The notes: generated by a model not told the origin, from the sequence alone. Counted from the first letter of the stretch, positions 32,960-43,150 are shown. The stretch: DNA of 64,000 bases from Pseudomonas sp. (GCF_030684895.1 NZ_JAUXXP010000025.1:1-64000); one strand, 5' to 3'. Translations and numbers: made by a program.

Positions 32960-33847
32960 CTAATCGAACAGCAACGGTGCGGCGCTGGCGCGCTGAGCAA
33001 AAAACTGCAGCAACGCATCGTGGTAATGGCTGTACACCTCGGGAGGCAGCCAGCGTTGGTAGATCGCCAGGGTGCTGGCGGGCGCGGCCGAAAGCTCACG
33101 AATGGCCTGATCGAGACGCCCGGCCATGCGCGCGCCCCATGGCGTGCGTGAGCAATAGATGCCCACGGTCACCAGCTCAGCATTCTCCCGCAGCGGCACA
33201 CTGACCAGCGCATCACTGAGGCTGAAATGGCGCATCACCTCGGTGTAGATCACCGGGTAATCGAAGACATAATCCAGACGGTGATGGCTGACCATCAGCA
33301 GCAGGTTTTCCCCACCCTGGCTGCCACCCAGCTCGGGGAGGTGCCCTTCGGCGCGCGCCTGAAGCAAGCGCTGACGAATCGGCGCGGGATAGACCCGACT
33401 CTTGGCCAGAGCGCCGCGCAGATAGGGATTGCCGAACAGCCAGTCGAGGCTGACCTGACCGTCTTCGATCAGCAGTTGATCCAGGGTCTGCCTGCGTACC
33501 AGCACATGAATCGGCGTAGTCGCCACATAGGGTACGAAGTAACCCTGCTGATCGCGCTCGGGACTCTGCAGCTGGCCGCTGCTGCACATTTCGCCCTGCT
33601 CGCCCATGCGCTGTTCGACGCGAGCCATGGGCAACACTTCGTAGCGCATCTGCAGCTCCGGCAGGCGTGTAGCCAACAGTTGCATGGCCTCGAACAGAAC
33701 GCCATCAACCACCTGACCATCACGCACATTGAAGGCACCCGGAATCGGCACAACGGCCCACACTAGCTCCTCGGCCTGCAATACGCCTGCACACCCAAAC
33801 AATGCCGCCAACAGCGTCGAGTAAAACGGCCTGTGCACCCTATACAT
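32960..33847 (-). CDS. Periplasmic solute-binding-like protein (TIGR02285-like)
   Basis: A 295-residue secreted protein (signal MYRVHRPFYSTLLAALFGCAGVLQA). It resembles family-3 extracellular solute-binding proteins that are not part of ABC operons: ELVWAVVPIPGAFNV, GVLFEAMQLLATRLPELQMRYEVLPMARVEQRM, and later FDYPVIYTEVMRHF. Related proteins often feed sensor kinases or diguanylate cyclases. No transporter genes flank it. Transcribed toward the MFS gene's upstream region with 213 bases between, which hold only a GCGGGCAAGCCTGCG REP-like stem at about 32930. Confidence 0.75.
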   Translation of the reverse strand: MYRVHRPFYSTLLAALFGCAGVLQAEELVWAVVPIPGAFNVRDGQVVDGVLFEAMQLLATRLPELQMRYEVLPMARVEQRMGEQGEMCSSGQLQSPERDQQGYFVPYVATTPIHVLVRRQTLDQLLIEDGQVSLDWLFGNPYLRGALAKSRVYPAPIRQRLLQARAEGHLPELGGSQGGENLLLMVSHHRLDYVFDYPVIYTEVMRHFSLSDALVSVPLRENAELVTVGIYCSRTPWGARMAGRLDQAIRELSAAPASTLAIYQRWLPPEVYSHYHDALLQFFAQRASAAPLLFD

Positions 33848-33873
33848 CCTCTACGTCTTGCTGTCCCTACACG

Positions 33874-34599
33874 CTAGCAGGCCAACGCCACCAGCACCGC
33901 GCACTCGGCTATTTCCAGCAGTGCCCCGGCGGTATCACCGGTGGTGCCATCCAGGCGTTTGAGCATCAAGCTGCGCAGCCAGATAAACACGCCACCGGCC
34001 ACCAGTAAGGCCAGCAGCGCCGGCCAGCCGAACAGCAACATGGCCAGCGCATTGGTGCCCAGCACCCAAGGCAGTTGCCGGCGCGGCAGATGCTCGGCCA
34101 ACGCCTGACCGAGGCCGCCAGCGCGCACATAGGCGGTGGTCAGAAACAGCAGCGGCAGCAGACAGCGCGCCAGCCAGGGCACCAGCACCACCAGCAACCC
34201 TGAGCCGCTCTCCAGCAAGGCCACCAGCGCAGCAAACTTGAGCAATAACAGCAGTACCAGCACCACCACCGCAATCGGCCCGCTGCGCGGGTCTTTCATA
34301 ATGGCCAGGGTGCGCTGCTTATCGCCAAAGCCGCCCACCCAGGCATCGGCGCTGTCGGCCAGGCCATCCAGATGCAGACCGCCGCTGATACCCACCCACA
34401 GCGTCAGCAGCAGCGCCGCCTGCAACAGCACCGCGCTATCGCCCAGCAGGTGATGCGCCGCAAGCAGCAACAGGCCGATCAACAGCCCCACCAGCGGGTA
34501 GAACAACAGTGAGCGACCGACCTGTTCAGGCGTCGGCATGCCTGCCAGGGTCACCGGCAAACGGGTAAGAAATTGCAGGGCAATCCACCACGGCGTCAT
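33874..34599 (-). CDS. cobS: Adenosylcobinamide-GDP ribazoletransferase (cobalamin synthase)
   Basis: A 241-residue inner-membrane enzyme that joins adenosylcobinamide-GDP and alpha-ribazole(-phosphate), the last assembly step of cobalamin. Six or seven hydrophobic helices are visible. Conserved polar motifs are ALQFLTRLPV, SGGLHLDGLADSADAWVGG, IMKDPRSGPIAVV and DGTTGDTAGALLEI. ATG 34599 overlaps the cobC stop as ATGA, so it is coupled and last in the cob operon. Confidence 0.96.
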   Translation of the reverse strand: MTPWWIALQFLTRLPVTLAGMPTPEQVGRSLLFYPLVGLLIGLLLLAAHHLLGDSAVLLQAALLLTLWVGISGGLHLDGLADSADAWVGGFGDKQRTLAIMKDPRSGPIAVVVLVLLLLLKFAALVALLESGSGLLVVLVPWLARCLLPLLFLTTAYVRAGGLGQALAEHLPRRQLPWVLGTNALAMLLFGWPALLALLVAGGVFIWLRSLMLKRLDGTTGDTAGALLEIAECAVLVALAC

Positions 34600-35171
34600 G
34601 CGCGCTCCCACAACTGTCCCTGTTCATCCAGGCACAGCTGATAGCGCTCGGCATAGCCGACCGGCACCTGCAGCAGATCATTGCGCGGCAAGCCACGGGC
34701 ACGCGCCAGCAGCAGACGGATCACTCCGCCATGGGTCACCAACAGCAAGCGCTCGCCAGCATGGCGTGCCTGCAAGCGTTGCAAGGCACTCAATATTCGC
34801 GCCTCGAAGGCCAGCAACGGCTCGCCTTCGGGCGGGGTAAAGCCATAGGGGTCACTCCAGAAACGGCCCAACTCTTCTGCGCTGGTCTGCATCAGCTCGG
34901 CCGTGCTGCGCCCTTCCCACGCGCCGAAATGCAGTTCCTGCAGATCAGGCTCCAGACTGAGCGGCACGCCGTGCTGCGTCGCCAGCTCTTCGGCAAAACG
35001 CGCGCAGCGCTGCAAGGGCGAGCTGATCAAACGATCCCAGCGACTACCGTCAGCCACCGCCGCGCGCAGCTGCGCCCAGCCGGTTTCGGTCAGGGCATCG
35101 TCGAGGCTGCCGCGCAGGCCGCCGCCCAGCTCGGTTTCACCATGGCGCAGCAGTTCCAGATAGACCGTCAT
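34596..35171 (-). CDS. cobC: Alpha-ribazole phosphatase
   Basis: A 191-residue histidine phosphatase. The phospho-His is in [13 protein letters not shown], with a second Arg/His site in [11 protein letters not shown] and [15 protein letters not shown]. It removes the phosphate from alpha-ribazole-5-phosphate or adenosylcobalamin-5'-phosphate. It overlaps cobT by 4 bases (ATGA) upstream and cobS downstream. The name follows the Salmonella usage. Confidence 0.93.
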   Translation of the reverse strand: MTVYLELLRHGETELGGGLRGSLDDALTETGWAQLRAAVADGSRWDRLISSPLQRCARFAEELATQHGVPLSLEPDLQELHFGAWEGRSTAELMQTSAEELGRFWSDPYGFTPPEGEPLLAFEARILSALQRLQARHAGERLLLVTHGGVIRLLLARARGLPRNDLLQVPVGYAERYQLCLDEQGQLWERA

Positions 35172-36223
35172 GCAGGGCGCTCGGCCACCGCCGCCTCGGC
35201 AAAGGTGGCCATCTCGTTGTGCAGGCTGCAGGCCAGTTGCAGCAGCGGCACGGCCAGGGCGGCCCCACTGCCCTCACCCAGGCGCAGGCCCAGATCGAGC
35301 AGTGGCTCGGCCTGCAGCGCCTTGAGCACCCGCTGATGGCCGGGCTCGGCGCCCGTGTGGGCAAACAGCAGCCATTCACGGCAAGCCGGATTCAGCTGTA
35401 CCGCCAGCAAGGCGGCAACGCTGCAGATATAACCATCCACCAGTGCGGTAATACCCTGCTGGGCGCAGGCCAGATAGGCACCGCTCAGCGCGGCAATCTC
35501 GAAACCACCGAGGCGTTGCAAGATATCGATGGGTTCGCTGATCGCCGGGCGATGCAGCTCCAGCGCGATCTCGATCACTTTGGCTTTATGCGCCACGCCC
35601 GCGCTGTTCAGGCCGGTGCCGGGGCCGACCAATTCCTGCGCCGCACACTCCAGCAGCAGGCAGGCCATGGCCGTGGCGGCGGTGGTATTGCCGATGCCCA
35701 TCTCGCCACCGATAAACAGCTGGCTGCCGGCTTCACTGGCGAGCTGCACGCTGGCCTGGCCGGCATCCAGGGCCAGCAGCAACTGCGCGGCCGTCATCGC
35801 CGGGCCCTGGGCGAAGTTCGCCGTGCCCGCACCGATATGCAGATGACGCACGCCGCGCAGCGGTTCCAACGGCAGCGCGGTGCCCAGGTCGATCACCTCA
35901 AGGGTTGCGCCCAGCTGTTTGGCCAAAACGCTGATCGCCGCGCCGCCATTAACGAAGTTGCGCAGCATCTGCCCGGTCACCGCCTGAGGGAACGCCGATA
36001 CACCTTCGGCGACCACACCATGATCGCCGGCAAAAATACTGATCCACAGCTGCTCGACCTGGGGCCGCTGGCTACCCTGCATGGCCGCCAGGTCGATGGC
36101 CAACTGCTCCAGCTGGCCGAGGGAGCCGGCCGGCTTGGTCAGCTGCTGCTGGCGCGCCAGGGCCTTGCTGCGTGCGGGTATATCCAGCGCCTGACAGCCC
36201 TGTTGCCACCATTGCTCACTCAT
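35168..36223 (-). CDS. cobT: Nicotinate-nucleotide-dimethylbenzimidazole phosphoribosyltransferase
   Basis: A 351-residue enzyme that makes alpha-ribazole phosphate from nicotinate mononucleotide and dimethylbenzimidazole. Family motifs seen are [81 protein letters not shown] with the catalytic Glu soon after, and [14 protein letters not shown]. It is coupled by 4-base overlaps to cobU and cobC. Confidence 0.96.
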   Translation of the reverse strand: MSEQWWQQGCQALDIPARSKALARQQQLTKPAGSLGQLEQLAIDLAAMQGSQRPQVEQLWISIFAGDHGVVAEGVSAFPQAVTGQMLRNFVNGGAAISVLAKQLGATLEVIDLGTALPLEPLRGVRHLHIGAGTANFAQGPAMTAAQLLLALDAGQASVQLASEAGSQLFIGGEMGIGNTTAATAMACLLLECAAQELVGPGTGLNSAGVAHKAKVIEIALELHRPAISEPIDILQRLGGFEIAALSGAYLACAQQGITALVDGYICSVAALLAVQLNPACREWLLFAHTGAEPGHQRVLKALQAEPLLDLGLRLGEGSGAALAVPLLQLACSLHNEMATFAEAAVAERPA

Positions 36224-36741
36224 AGCGCATTCCCCTTGAGAACCATCGGCAAACCCGCCACGGTAAACACCACACGCTCACAATGCTCAGCCAGGGCCTG
36301 ATGCAGCCAGCCCGCCTCGTCGACATAACGGCGGGTCAGCTCACCCAGCGGCACCACGCCCAGGCCGGTTTCATTGCTGACCAACATAATCCGCCCCGGC
36401 AGGTCGCCCAGGCAATCCAGCAACGCCTCGCGCTCGGCGCTTAGGCGCGCCGGATCATCCAGCATTAACAGATTGGTCAGCCACAGGGTCAGGCAATCGA
36501 CCAGCAGGCACTTATCCGCGCCCGCCTGCTCGCGCAGTACCTTAGCCAGGGCCAGCGGCTCTTCCACCAGCCCCCAAGCCGCCGGGCGCCGCTCGCGATG
36601 ATGTTGAATGCGCGTATTCATCTCGCCATCCAGCGGCTGGCTGGTGGCGATATAGGTGACCGCCAGGCCGTACTCGGCCGCCAGTCGCTCGGCCAGACGG
36701 CTTTTGCCGGAACGGGCACCGCCGAGAATCAGTTCATGCAT
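36220..36741 (-). CDS. cobU: Bifunctional adenosylcobinamide kinase / guanylyltransferase
   Basis: A 173-residue RecA-like enzyme, also called CobP. The P-loop is [40 protein letters not shown] holds the guanylylated His, and [14 protein letters not shown] the acidic motif. It phosphorylates adenosylcobinamide and attaches GMP. It overlaps cobT. Upstream lies a 176-base gap to cobQ filled by two repeat elements. Confidence 0.95.
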   Translation of the reverse strand: MHELILGGARSGKSRLAERLAAEYGLAVTYIATSQPLDGEMNTRIQHHRERRPAAWGLVEEPLALAKVLREQAGADKCLLVDCLTLWLTNLLMLDDPARLSAEREALLDCLGDLPGRIMLVSNETGLGVVPLGELTRRYVDEAGWLHQALAEHCERVVFTVAGLPMVLKGNAL

Positions 36742-36775
36742 GGTTCACCTTCGCTCAATTGACCGCCCGCAATCC

Positions 36776-36842
36776 GTAGCCCGGCTGTAATCCGGGGAAT
36801 CGCAGCGCCGCGCAAGCCGCTCCCGGATTGCATCCGGGCTAC
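36776..36842. repeat. GTAGCCCGGATG-type inverted repeat, copy 2
   Basis: Left arm GTAGCCCGGCTGTAATCCGGGG, right arm CCCGGATTGCATCCGGGCTAC. Same family as 12548 and 58354. It lies inside the cob gene row, between cobQ and cobU. Confidence 0.85.
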
Positions 36843-36847
36843 AGGCT

Positions 36848-36921
36848 GTAGGGTGGATGTCGCTTTTTACATCCACCATCCCGCCGCACATGGTGGATCG
36901 ATAAAGCGTGATCCACCCTAC
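36848..36921. repeat. GTAGGGTGGAT-type inverted repeat, copy 1
   Basis: Left end GTAGGGTGGATGTCGC, right end ending GATCCACCCTAC, with an inner pair of arms (ACATCCACC and GGTGGATCG). Related copies are at 46392 and 60189. It directly follows the other repeat, only 5 bases away, and ends at the cobQ stop codon. Confidence 0.85.
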
Positions 36922-38366
36922 AGGCCACATAACGTTCGCAGTTTTGCCGTATCCAGATGCGCTTCGACCAGATCGGCCAGGCGCTCGATATCACGTTCAC
37001 GCAAGGCGTGGTAATCCACTGTCTGCACCTCGCGCAGCCCGGCCCAGCGCAGCAAGGCGCTACAGGCTTCGCTGCTTTCAAACAGGCCATGCAGGTAAGT
37101 GCCGAGTACCTGGCCATCGGCGCTCAGGCCACCATCGGCGCGACCATCATCCAACCGCACGGCCGCGTTCAAACCTGGACCAGAGCTGACCCCGGCGTGA
37201 ATCTCGTAACCGCTAACCGGGGCATTTTCCAGGCACAGCTGGCCACGCACATTGCGCAGCTGCTTCTCCGGCTCCAGCACGGTGCTGAACTCCAGCAGCT
37301 CCAGCCCTGGGCTTGAGCCCGCTGCGCCTTCCAGGCCATGGGGGTCGTCGATCTGCGTGCCAAGCATCTGCAAACCACCGCAAATCCCGAGTAGCTTGCC
37401 GCCGTAACGCAGGTGCTTAGCAATGGCCGCCGGCCAGCCCTGCTGACGCAGAAACGCCAGATCGCTGCGCACGCTTTTCGAGCCGGGCAGGATAATCAGG
37501 TCAGCAGCAGGAATCGCCTGGCCAGGGCCGACAAAGATCAATTCAACCTGGGGATGTAGGCGCAGCGGATCAAAATCGGTGTGGTTGCTGATGCGTGGCA
37601 ATACCGGCACCACCACCTTGATCCGCTCGGCCGTCTTGGCGCTCTGGCGAATATCAATGGCGTCCTCGGCCTCCAGATGGAAATCCATCAGGTAGGGCAA
37701 TACGCCCAGCACCGGCTTGCCGGTGCGCTGCTCCAGCCAATCCAGCCCAGGCTGCAACAGGGCGATATCGCCGCGAAAACGGTTGATCACAAAGCCCTGC
37801 ACCCGCGCCTGCTCGCTTGCGGAAAGCAGCGCCAGGGTGCCGACCAGATGGGCAAACACCCCGCCCTTGTCGATATCGGCAATCAGAATCACCGGGCAAT
37901 CCACCGCTTCGGCAAAGCCCATATTGGCGATATCGCCGGCGCGCAGGTTGATCTCCGCTGGCGAACCGGCACCCTCCACCATCACCACCGGATAGGCCGC
38001 GCTCAAGCGCTGGTGCGATTGCAACACCGCCTGCATCGCCACCTTTTTGTAATCGTGGTAGGCCACGGCATCCATGCTGCTAAGCGCACGGCCGTGGATG
38101 ATCACCTGGGCGCCAGTGTCGCTATTGGGCTTGAGCAATACCGGATTCATATCGGTGTGCGGCGCCAAGCCGGCGGCTTGGGCCTGTACCGCTTGAGCGC
38201 GACCGATTTCGCCGCCATCGGAGGTAACTGCACTGTTAAGCGCCATATTCTGCGGTTTAAACGGCACCACGCTGACGCCTTGACGCTTAAGCCAGCGGCA
38301 TAGCGCAGTTACCAGGGTGCTTTTGCCGGCATCCGAGGTGGTGCCCTGCACCATCACTGTGCTCAT
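36918..38366 (-). CDS. cobQ: Cobyric acid synthase
   Basis: A 482-residue ATP- and glutamine-dependent amidase that amidates four corrin side chains. The N-terminal P-loop-like domain starts [21 protein letters not shown], followed by KPQNMALNS. The C-terminal triad glutaminase has the nucleophile Cys in [12 protein letters not shown] and a conserved His in TYLHGLFES. It overlaps the upstream aminotransferase-like cobD by 4 bases. Its stop lies within the end of a repeat. Confidence 0.96.
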   Translation of the reverse strand: MSTVMVQGTTSDAGKSTLVTALCRWLKRQGVSVVPFKPQNMALNSAVTSDGGEIGRAQAVQAQAAGLAPHTDMNPVLLKPNSDTGAQVIIHGRALSSMDAVAYHDYKKVAMQAVLQSHQRLSAAYPVVMVEGAGSPAEINLRAGDIANMGFAEAVDCPVILIADIDKGGVFAHLVGTLALLSASEQARVQGFVINRFRGDIALLQPGLDWLEQRTGKPVLGVLPYLMDFHLEAEDAIDIRQSAKTAERIKVVVPVLPRISNHTDFDPLRLHPQVELIFVGPGQAIPAADLIILPGSKSVRSDLAFLRQQGWPAAIAKHLRYGGKLLGICGGLQMLGTQIDDPHGLEGAAGSSPGLELLEFSTVLEPEKQLRNVRGQLCLENAPVSGYEIHAGVSSGPGLNAAVRLDDGRADGGLSADGQVLGTYLHGLFESSEACSALLRWAGLREVQTVDYHALRERDIERLADLVEAHLDTAKLRTLCGL

Positions 38367-39355
38367 GGCAACTCTCCAGCGAAGACCGCCAGCGCCTGCT
38401 GCAAACGCTGCCAGCCGGCTTCATCGGGAGGCAGACCAAAACGCAGGCTCAGCGGTGCGTCAATCAACCGAGTGAGAATGCCCTGCAGAGCGAGAAATTC
38501 ATGCAGTAAGGCGGCCTGTGGTGTGCAGCAGAACTGGAATAAGGCGCAACCGCCTGTTGGGCTGAGCCCATGCGCAGTCAGCAGCGCCGCCAGACGCTCG
38601 CCATCGGCCAGCAACCGCTCACGCTGCACCTGCTGGCCGGCCATATCCTGCAATAACGCCGTGGCCACCACCCGGCTCGGCCCGCTGACAGTCCAGGGGC
38701 CGAGCAATTCGGCCAGCTGTTCCAGCACAGACGGCTGGGCCAACACAAAGCCCAGACGAATACCGGCCAAACCGAAGAATTTGCCAAACGAGCGCAGCAC
38801 GATCAGCCCAGGTCGATCACTAAAGACCGCCAAGCTGAACTCAGGGGTGCAATCGATAAAGGCCTCATCCACCACTAGCCAGCCGCCGCGCTCAACCAAA
38901 CGTGCGTGCCAGTCCAGCAAACGCAGGGGTTCGATGCGCCGCCCGGTTGGATTATTGGGATTGACCAGCAGCAGCACATCCAGGCGCTCCAGAGCCCGCT
39001 CAATACCGCCTTCGCTAAGTTCCAGCAGCCGGTGGCCTTCGCGTTGCCAGGCAGCCGCGTGTTCGGCATAGGCCGGCGAGACGATACCGACAGTGGCATT
39101 ACGCACTAAACGCGGCAGCGCCTGAATCGCCGCCTGGGAACCGGCCACCGGCAGCAGATTGCTTACCCCGTAGTAATCGCGTGCGGCGATTTCCAGGCCG
39201 TCCTGCTGCTCGGGCAAGCGCGCCCAGGCACTGGCGGGAATCGCCGGCAGCGGCCAACCGTATGGCGCGATACCGGTGGACAGGTCCAGCCAGTCCGCCA
39301 AAGCAATGCCATAACGCAGCGCCGCGGCGCGCAGACGACCACCGTGCTCAAGCAT
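38363..39355 (-). CDS. cobD: Threonine-phosphate decarboxylase
   Basis: A 330-residue PLP enzyme of the aminotransferase fold, named cobD in Salmonella and cobC in Pseudomonas denitrificans. It makes aminopropanol phosphate for the nucleotide loop. Motifs: [32 protein letters not shown] and the PLP-Lys in [17 protein letters not shown]. The start is taken as ATG 39355 (MLEHGGRLR, the family start); GTG 39367, which overlaps the cbiB stop as GTGA, is an alternative. Confidence 0.93.
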   Translation of the reverse strand: MLEHGGRLRAAALRYGIALADWLDLSTGIAPYGWPLPAIPASAWARLPEQQDGLEIAARDYYGVSNLLPVAGSQAAIQALPRLVRNATVGIVSPAYAEHAAAWQREGHRLLELSEGGIERALERLDVLLLVNPNNPTGRRIEPLRLLDWHARLVERGGWLVVDEAFIDCTPEFSLAVFSDRPGLIVLRSFGKFFGLAGIRLGFVLAQPSVLEQLAELLGPWTVSGPSRVVATALLQDMAGQQVQRERLLADGERLAALLTAHGLSPTGGCALFQFCCTPQAALLHEFLALQGILTRLIDAPLSLRFGLPPDEAGWQRLQQALAVFAGELP

Positions 39356-39363
39356 AAGAAGGT

Positions 39364-40272
39364 TCACGCATAAAAAGCCCCCCACAACAGCAGCAGCGCC
39401 AACCACAGCAACACGCCACCGTTGACCAAATTGAGTGCCCGTTCGATATCGCGTGCCTTGGGTTGCGGGCCCGCGCCCAGCTCGGGTCGTATATGCAGCT
39501 CACCGTGATATTCCGCCGCGCCGCCCAGGCTAACGCCCAGCGCCCCAGCGCCTGCGGCCATCACCGGACCGGCATTGGGGCTGTCCCACAGTGGCGCTTG
39601 GTTTCGCCAGCAGCGCAGCGCCAACAGCGTTCGGCCGAGCACTGCATAGGTCAGGGCCACTAAACGCGCGGGAATGTAATTAAGAACATCGTCGATCTTC
39701 GCCGCAGCCCAACCGAAACGTTCATAGCGCTCATTACGGTAACCCCACATGGCGTCCAGGGTATTGCTCAGGCGGTACAACACCACACCCGGTGCACCGG
39801 CAATCACAAACCAGAACAACGCGGCAAACACCGCGTCGCTGCCGTTTTCCAGCACCGACTCGCTGCCAGCGCGGGCCACGCCAGCGGCATCCAACTGTGC
39901 GGTATTGCGGCTGACCATATAACCGACCCGCTCACGCGCCAGACGCAAATCGCCCAGGCGCAGCGCCTGGGCCACCGGCATGGCATGCTCGCCCAGGCTT
40001 TTCAGGCCAAGAGCGGCGTACAGCGCAAGAATTTCCACCGCCCAGCCCAAGCCGCTGATCTGGCTCAGCAGCCAAGCCAGCAACGTTAGCGGCAACACCG
40101 CCAGACACCATGCGCTGACGCCGTGGCTGCGCCAACCGCCGCCCGCCGGATTGAAGCGCTGCTCGATACGCTCGGCCATACGACCAAAGGCCACTAACGG
40201 ATGCCAGCCCTTGGACTCACCAAAAATCGCATCCAGAGCGACCCCGGCGCAGGTGCTAAGAACCAGGCTCAT
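39364..40272 (-). CDS. cbiB: Adenosylcobinamide-phosphate synthase
   Basis: A 302-residue inner-membrane protein that attaches aminopropanol (phosphate) to adenosylcobyric acid. It is called cobD in the P. denitrificans nomenclature. Motifs: [78 protein letters not shown] and NYIPARL. Four to five hydrophobic segments. ATG 40272 overlaps the bluB stop (ATGA). Confidence 0.95.
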   Translation of the reverse strand: MSLVLSTCAGVALDAIFGESKGWHPLVAFGRMAERIEQRFNPAGGGWRSHGVSAWCLAVLPLTLLAWLLSQISGLGWAVEILALYAALGLKSLGEHAMPVAQALRLGDLRLARERVGYMVSRNTAQLDAAGVARAGSESVLENGSDAVFAALFWFVIAGAPGVVLYRLSNTLDAMWGYRNERYERFGWAAAKIDDVLNYIPARLVALTYAVLGRTLLALRCWRNQAPLWDSPNAGPVMAAGAGALGVSLGGAAEYHGELHIRPELGAGPQPKARDIERALNLVNGGVLLWLALLLLWGAFYA

Positions 40273-40916
40273 GACGTGCCCCATTTGTTCTCGAACAACA
40301 ACTCGCTAAGCGGCCGTGGCTCGGCCCAACCTTGCTGCACCAGCATCGGCGCCTCATAGAACTCCGTCACTGGCCCCAGACACAGCACCGCCAGCGGTTT
40401 ACTGCCGGTCGGCATAGCGAGCAAATTTGCCAAGGCCAGCGGCTCGAACAGTGACACCCAGCCCATCCCCAAGCCTTCGGCGCGCGCCGCTAGCCAGAGG
40501 TTCTGAATCGCGCAGGCCAGCGACGCCAAGTCCATTTCCGGCAAGGTGCGCCGACCAAACACATGAGCCTCACGCCCTTCCATCAGGGCCACCACCAACA
40601 GTTCGGCACAGTCGCGAATACCCTCGACCTTTAGCTGCATAAATTCGTCACTGCGCTCGCCCAGAGCCTCGGCGGTGCGCACGCGCTCCTCCTCCACCAA
40701 ACCGTGAATCGCCTCGCGCAAGGCCGGGCGGGTGATGCGAATAAAGCGCCAAGGCTGCATCAACCCGACACTTGGGGCCTGATGCGCGGCTTCGAGCACG
40801 CGCGCGAGCAATGCAGGAGCGACCTCGCCGCCGCTGAAATGACGCATATCGCGACGCTCGGCAATGGCGCGATACACCGCCGCGCGCTCTAGCGGGCTAA
40901 AGGCCTGCTCACTCAT
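40269..40916 (-). CDS. bluB: 5,6-dimethylbenzimidazole synthase
   Basis: A 215-residue flavin-destructase of the nitroreductase fold that turns FMNH2 and O2 into the B12 lower ligand. Landmarks: [27 protein letters not shown] and [18 protein letters not shown]. Its presence shows the organism can make dimethylbenzimidazole aerobically. It overlaps cobB upstream and cbiB downstream by 4 bases each. Confidence 0.95.
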   Translation of the reverse strand: MSEQAFSPLERAAVYRAIAERRDMRHFSGGEVAPALLARVLEAAHQAPSVGLMQPWRFIRITRPALREAIHGLVEEERVRTAEALGERSDEFMQLKVEGIRDCAELLVVALMEGREAHVFGRRTLPEMDLASLACAIQNLWLAARAEGLGMGWVSLFEPLALANLLAMPTGSKPLAVLCLGPVTEFYEAPMLVQQGWAEPRPLSELLFENKWGTS

Positions 40917-42217
40917 GCCGGCGATCCGGGGAGAAACAGCGCGGCGGCGGCAGCCGGATCGGACGGCAGATAGAAGTGGATATAGGAGGCCGTCATCCGC
41001 CCCTGGCGATAGACCGCTTCACTGGTGCGCTTGTAGTTCGGGCACTCGCCACGGGTCAGCGGTTGCAGTTCGCTGCTGAGTGCCGAGTAGTGGAAACTGT
41101 GGCCGCGCAGCAGCCCTTCCGGCAGCTCAGCCTGCTGCAAGGCCATGGCCGTCATGCGCGGTTGCAAGGTGGCCTCGCCGCTTAACAAGCCAAGCATCTG
41201 CCCGCTGGCGCCCTGCTTGTCGGTCAGTTTATCGAGCAGATAGAGCATGCCGCCGCACTCGGCGTGGATCGGTTTGCCTGCCTCGTGGTGAGCGCGGATT
41301 GCCTCGGCCATGGGCTGGTTGGCTTCAAGCGTGGCCAGGTGCAGCTCCGGGTAGCCGCCGGGCAGATACAGGCTGTCGATATCAGGCAGTTGCTGATCGC
41401 TGAGCGGTGAAAAGAAGGTCAATTCGGCGCCCAGTTCGCGCAGCAGATCGAGGTTGGCCTGGTAGAGAAAAGCAAAGGCGCTGTCGCGCGCCACGCCAAT
41501 CCGCACGCCCTTAAGCAATTGCGCGGGCCTTGCCTGCTCGGGCGCCGCGAAGCTGACTGGCGGCGGCAGGCTGGTATCGGCACTGGCGGCCAAGGCATCG
41601 GCGGCGGCATCCAGGCGCGCATCCAGATCAGCCAGTTCCCCCGCCTGCACCAGGCCCAGATGGCGGCTCGGCAAGCCGACTTCGGCGCTGCGCGGCAAAG
41701 CACCGTACCAGCGGATCGAGGCTGGTAGCGCGTCGCGCAATATCTCGCCGTGCCGCGTGCTGCCAACCCGGTTGCCGAGCACCCCGGAGAACGGCAGATC
41801 AGACTGAAAGGTCGCCAGACCATGGGCCATGGCACCAAAGGTCTGCGCCATGGCCGAACCGTCGATCACCGCCAGCACCGGCACGCCGAAATGCCGCGCC
41901 AGGTCGGCCGCCGAGGGCGTGCCATCGAACAGGCCCATCACCCCTTCGATCAGAATCAGATCAGCTTCACCTGCGGCTTCCCAGAGCAGCTTGCGGCTCT
42001 CCGCCTCGCCAACCATCCACAAATCGAGCTGATACACCGGTGCACCGCTGGCGCGAGCGAGAATCATCGGATCGAGAAAGTCCGGGCCGCACTTGAACAC
42101 CCGCACGCGCTTGCCCTGGCGTGCATGCAAGCGCGCCAGCGCGGCGGTAACAGTAGTCTTGCCTTGGCCGGAAGCCGGGGCGGCGATCAGCAGTGCGGGG
42201 CATTGACGTGCAGACAT
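40913..42217 (-). CDS. cobB: Cobyrinic acid a,c-diamide synthase
   Basis: A 434-residue CbiA-type amidase. N-terminal ATP-binding motif LLIAAPASGQGKTTVTAAL, KCGPDFLDPMI, and C-terminal glutaminase with the nucleophile Cys in IHAECGGMLYL and a conserved His in SYIHFYLPSDP. It amidates side chains a and c of cobyrinic acid or its adenosylated or cobalt forms. Not to be confused with the sirtuin of the same symbol. Its start shares one base with the cobO stop (TGATG). Confidence 0.95.
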   Translation of the reverse strand: MSARQCPALLIAAPASGQGKTTVTAALARLHARQGKRVRVFKCGPDFLDPMILARASGAPVYQLDLWMVGEAESRKLLWEAAGEADLILIEGVMGLFDGTPSAADLARHFGVPVLAVIDGSAMAQTFGAMAHGLATFQSDLPFSGVLGNRVGSTRHGEILRDALPASIRWYGALPRSAEVGLPSRHLGLVQAGELADLDARLDAAADALAASADTSLPPPVSFAAPEQARPAQLLKGVRIGVARDSAFAFLYQANLDLLRELGAELTFFSPLSDQQLPDIDSLYLPGGYPELHLATLEANQPMAEAIRAHHEAGKPIHAECGGMLYLLDKLTDKQGASGQMLGLLSGEATLQPRMTAMALQQAELPEGLLRGHSFHYSALSSELQPLTRGECPNYKRTSEAVYRQGRMTASYIHFYLPSDPAAAAALFLPGSPA

Positions 42218-42828
42218 CAGTACTCCACCCCTTTCTGCGCCTTAACCCCGGCCTTGAACGCATGCTTGATCAGGCTCATCTCGGTGACGGTGTCCGCCGC
42301 CTCGATCATCCCCGGCAACGCGCCGCGACCGGTTACCACCACATGCTGCAGCAGCGGCCGCGCTTCGATATCGGCGAGTACCGCGTCGAGTTCCAGGTAG
42401 CCGTATTTCAGCGCGATATTCAGTTCGTCGAGCACCACCAGGCCTATGCCTGGGTCGTCCAACAGCTGCGCCGCCACCGCCCAGGCTTCGCGCGCCTTGT
42501 CGATATCGCGCTGGCGATCCTGGGTTTCCCAGGTAAAGCCCTCGCCCATTACGTGGTAGCTGACTTCATCGGGAAAGCGGCGGAAGAAGGTTTCTTCGCC
42601 GGTACTGGCCGCGCCCTTGATAAATTGCACCACGCCGACCTTGAGGCCGTGACCCAGAGCGCGGGCGACCATGCCAAAAGCGCTACTGCTCTTGCCCTTG
42701 CCATTGCCGCTGTGCACCAGCAGCAGGCCGTACTCGTCCTGGGCCTGGGCAATCTTTTCATCGATCAGGGCTTTCTTGCGGGCCATGCGCGCCTTGTGCC
42801 GGGCGTCACGCTCAATCGATTCAGTCAT
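42217..42828 (-). CDS. cobO: Cob(I)yrinic acid a,c-diamide adenosyltransferase
   Basis: A 203-residue BtuR/CobA/CobO-family enzyme that adds the upper adenosyl ligand. P-loop GNGKGKSSSAFGM, later VGVVQFIKGA and LVVLDELNIALKYGYL. The upstream open frame to 43014 crosses the riboswitch and is not translated; ATG 42828 has GGAG at 8 bases. It is first in the riboswitch-controlled cob operon. Confidence 0.95.
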   Translation of the reverse strand: MTESIERDARHKARMARKKALIDEKIAQAQDEYGLLLVHSGNGKGKSSSAFGMVARALGHGLKVGVVQFIKGAASTGEETFFRRFPDEVSYHVMGEGFTWETQDRQRDIDKAREAWAVAAQLLDDPGIGLVVLDELNIALKYGYLELDAVLADIEARPLLQHVVVTGRGALPGMIEAADTVTEMSLIKHAFKAGVKAQKGVEY

Positions 42829-42848
42829 CGCACTGCTCCACCGCCACA

Positions 42849-42931
42849 GGGCGATCTGGCTGGAAAAAGCATGCGGAGATAGGGAAAGCGCGGGCCTGCA
42901 CACAGCGCAAACCACACGCCAGCCATCGCCC
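42849..42931 (-). promoter_or_regulatory. Riboswitch expression platform with long-range stem
   Basis: In the leader, bases 42919-42931 (GGGCGATGGCTGG on the minus strand) pair with 42849-42863 (CCAGCCAGATCGCCC) apart from a two-base bulge. The stem closes 18 bases before the GGAG-ATG of cobO and has no T-tract after it. This fits translational or structural control better than a simple terminator. Its alternation with the aptamer is inferred. Confidence 0.55.
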
Positions 42932-42950
42932 TCCGCGATGCCGTGGACTG

Positions 42951-43150
42951 CAACAGGCCGGTCTCCGGGCTTGTGAGCGAACCTTGCGGTTCTATGCCAC
43001 GCCTTCCCATGCATTCAGCACAGTGGCACTCGCGGCGTTTAACTCACTTACCGTTGCGGGGGCAGCGTCGGAATGACTGGCGTAAACACACAGCGCACCG
43101 ACTTCCCAGTTTCACCCCGCACACGCACAGCGTCGGGGGCACCTGTTACA
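42951..43150 (-). promoter_or_regulatory. Cobalamin (B12) riboswitch
   Basis: On the minus strand the leader shows the AdoCbl-class elements: P1 arms TAACAGG and CCTGTTG at the two ends, the GGTGCC-type start followed by a hairpin-rich core, a run CCCCCGCAACGGTAA, and the B12 box as AGCCCGGAGACCGGCC at 42957-42972. It ends 122 bases before cobO, so it controls the whole cob row. High B12 should reduce expression. The region 42829-42950 is the likely expression platform. Confidence 0.95.

Noticed and set aside
42829..43014. N-terminal extension of cobO
   Set aside because: The extra codons cross the B12 riboswitch and the extension has no homology to the family; ATG 42828 has a proper ribosome site.
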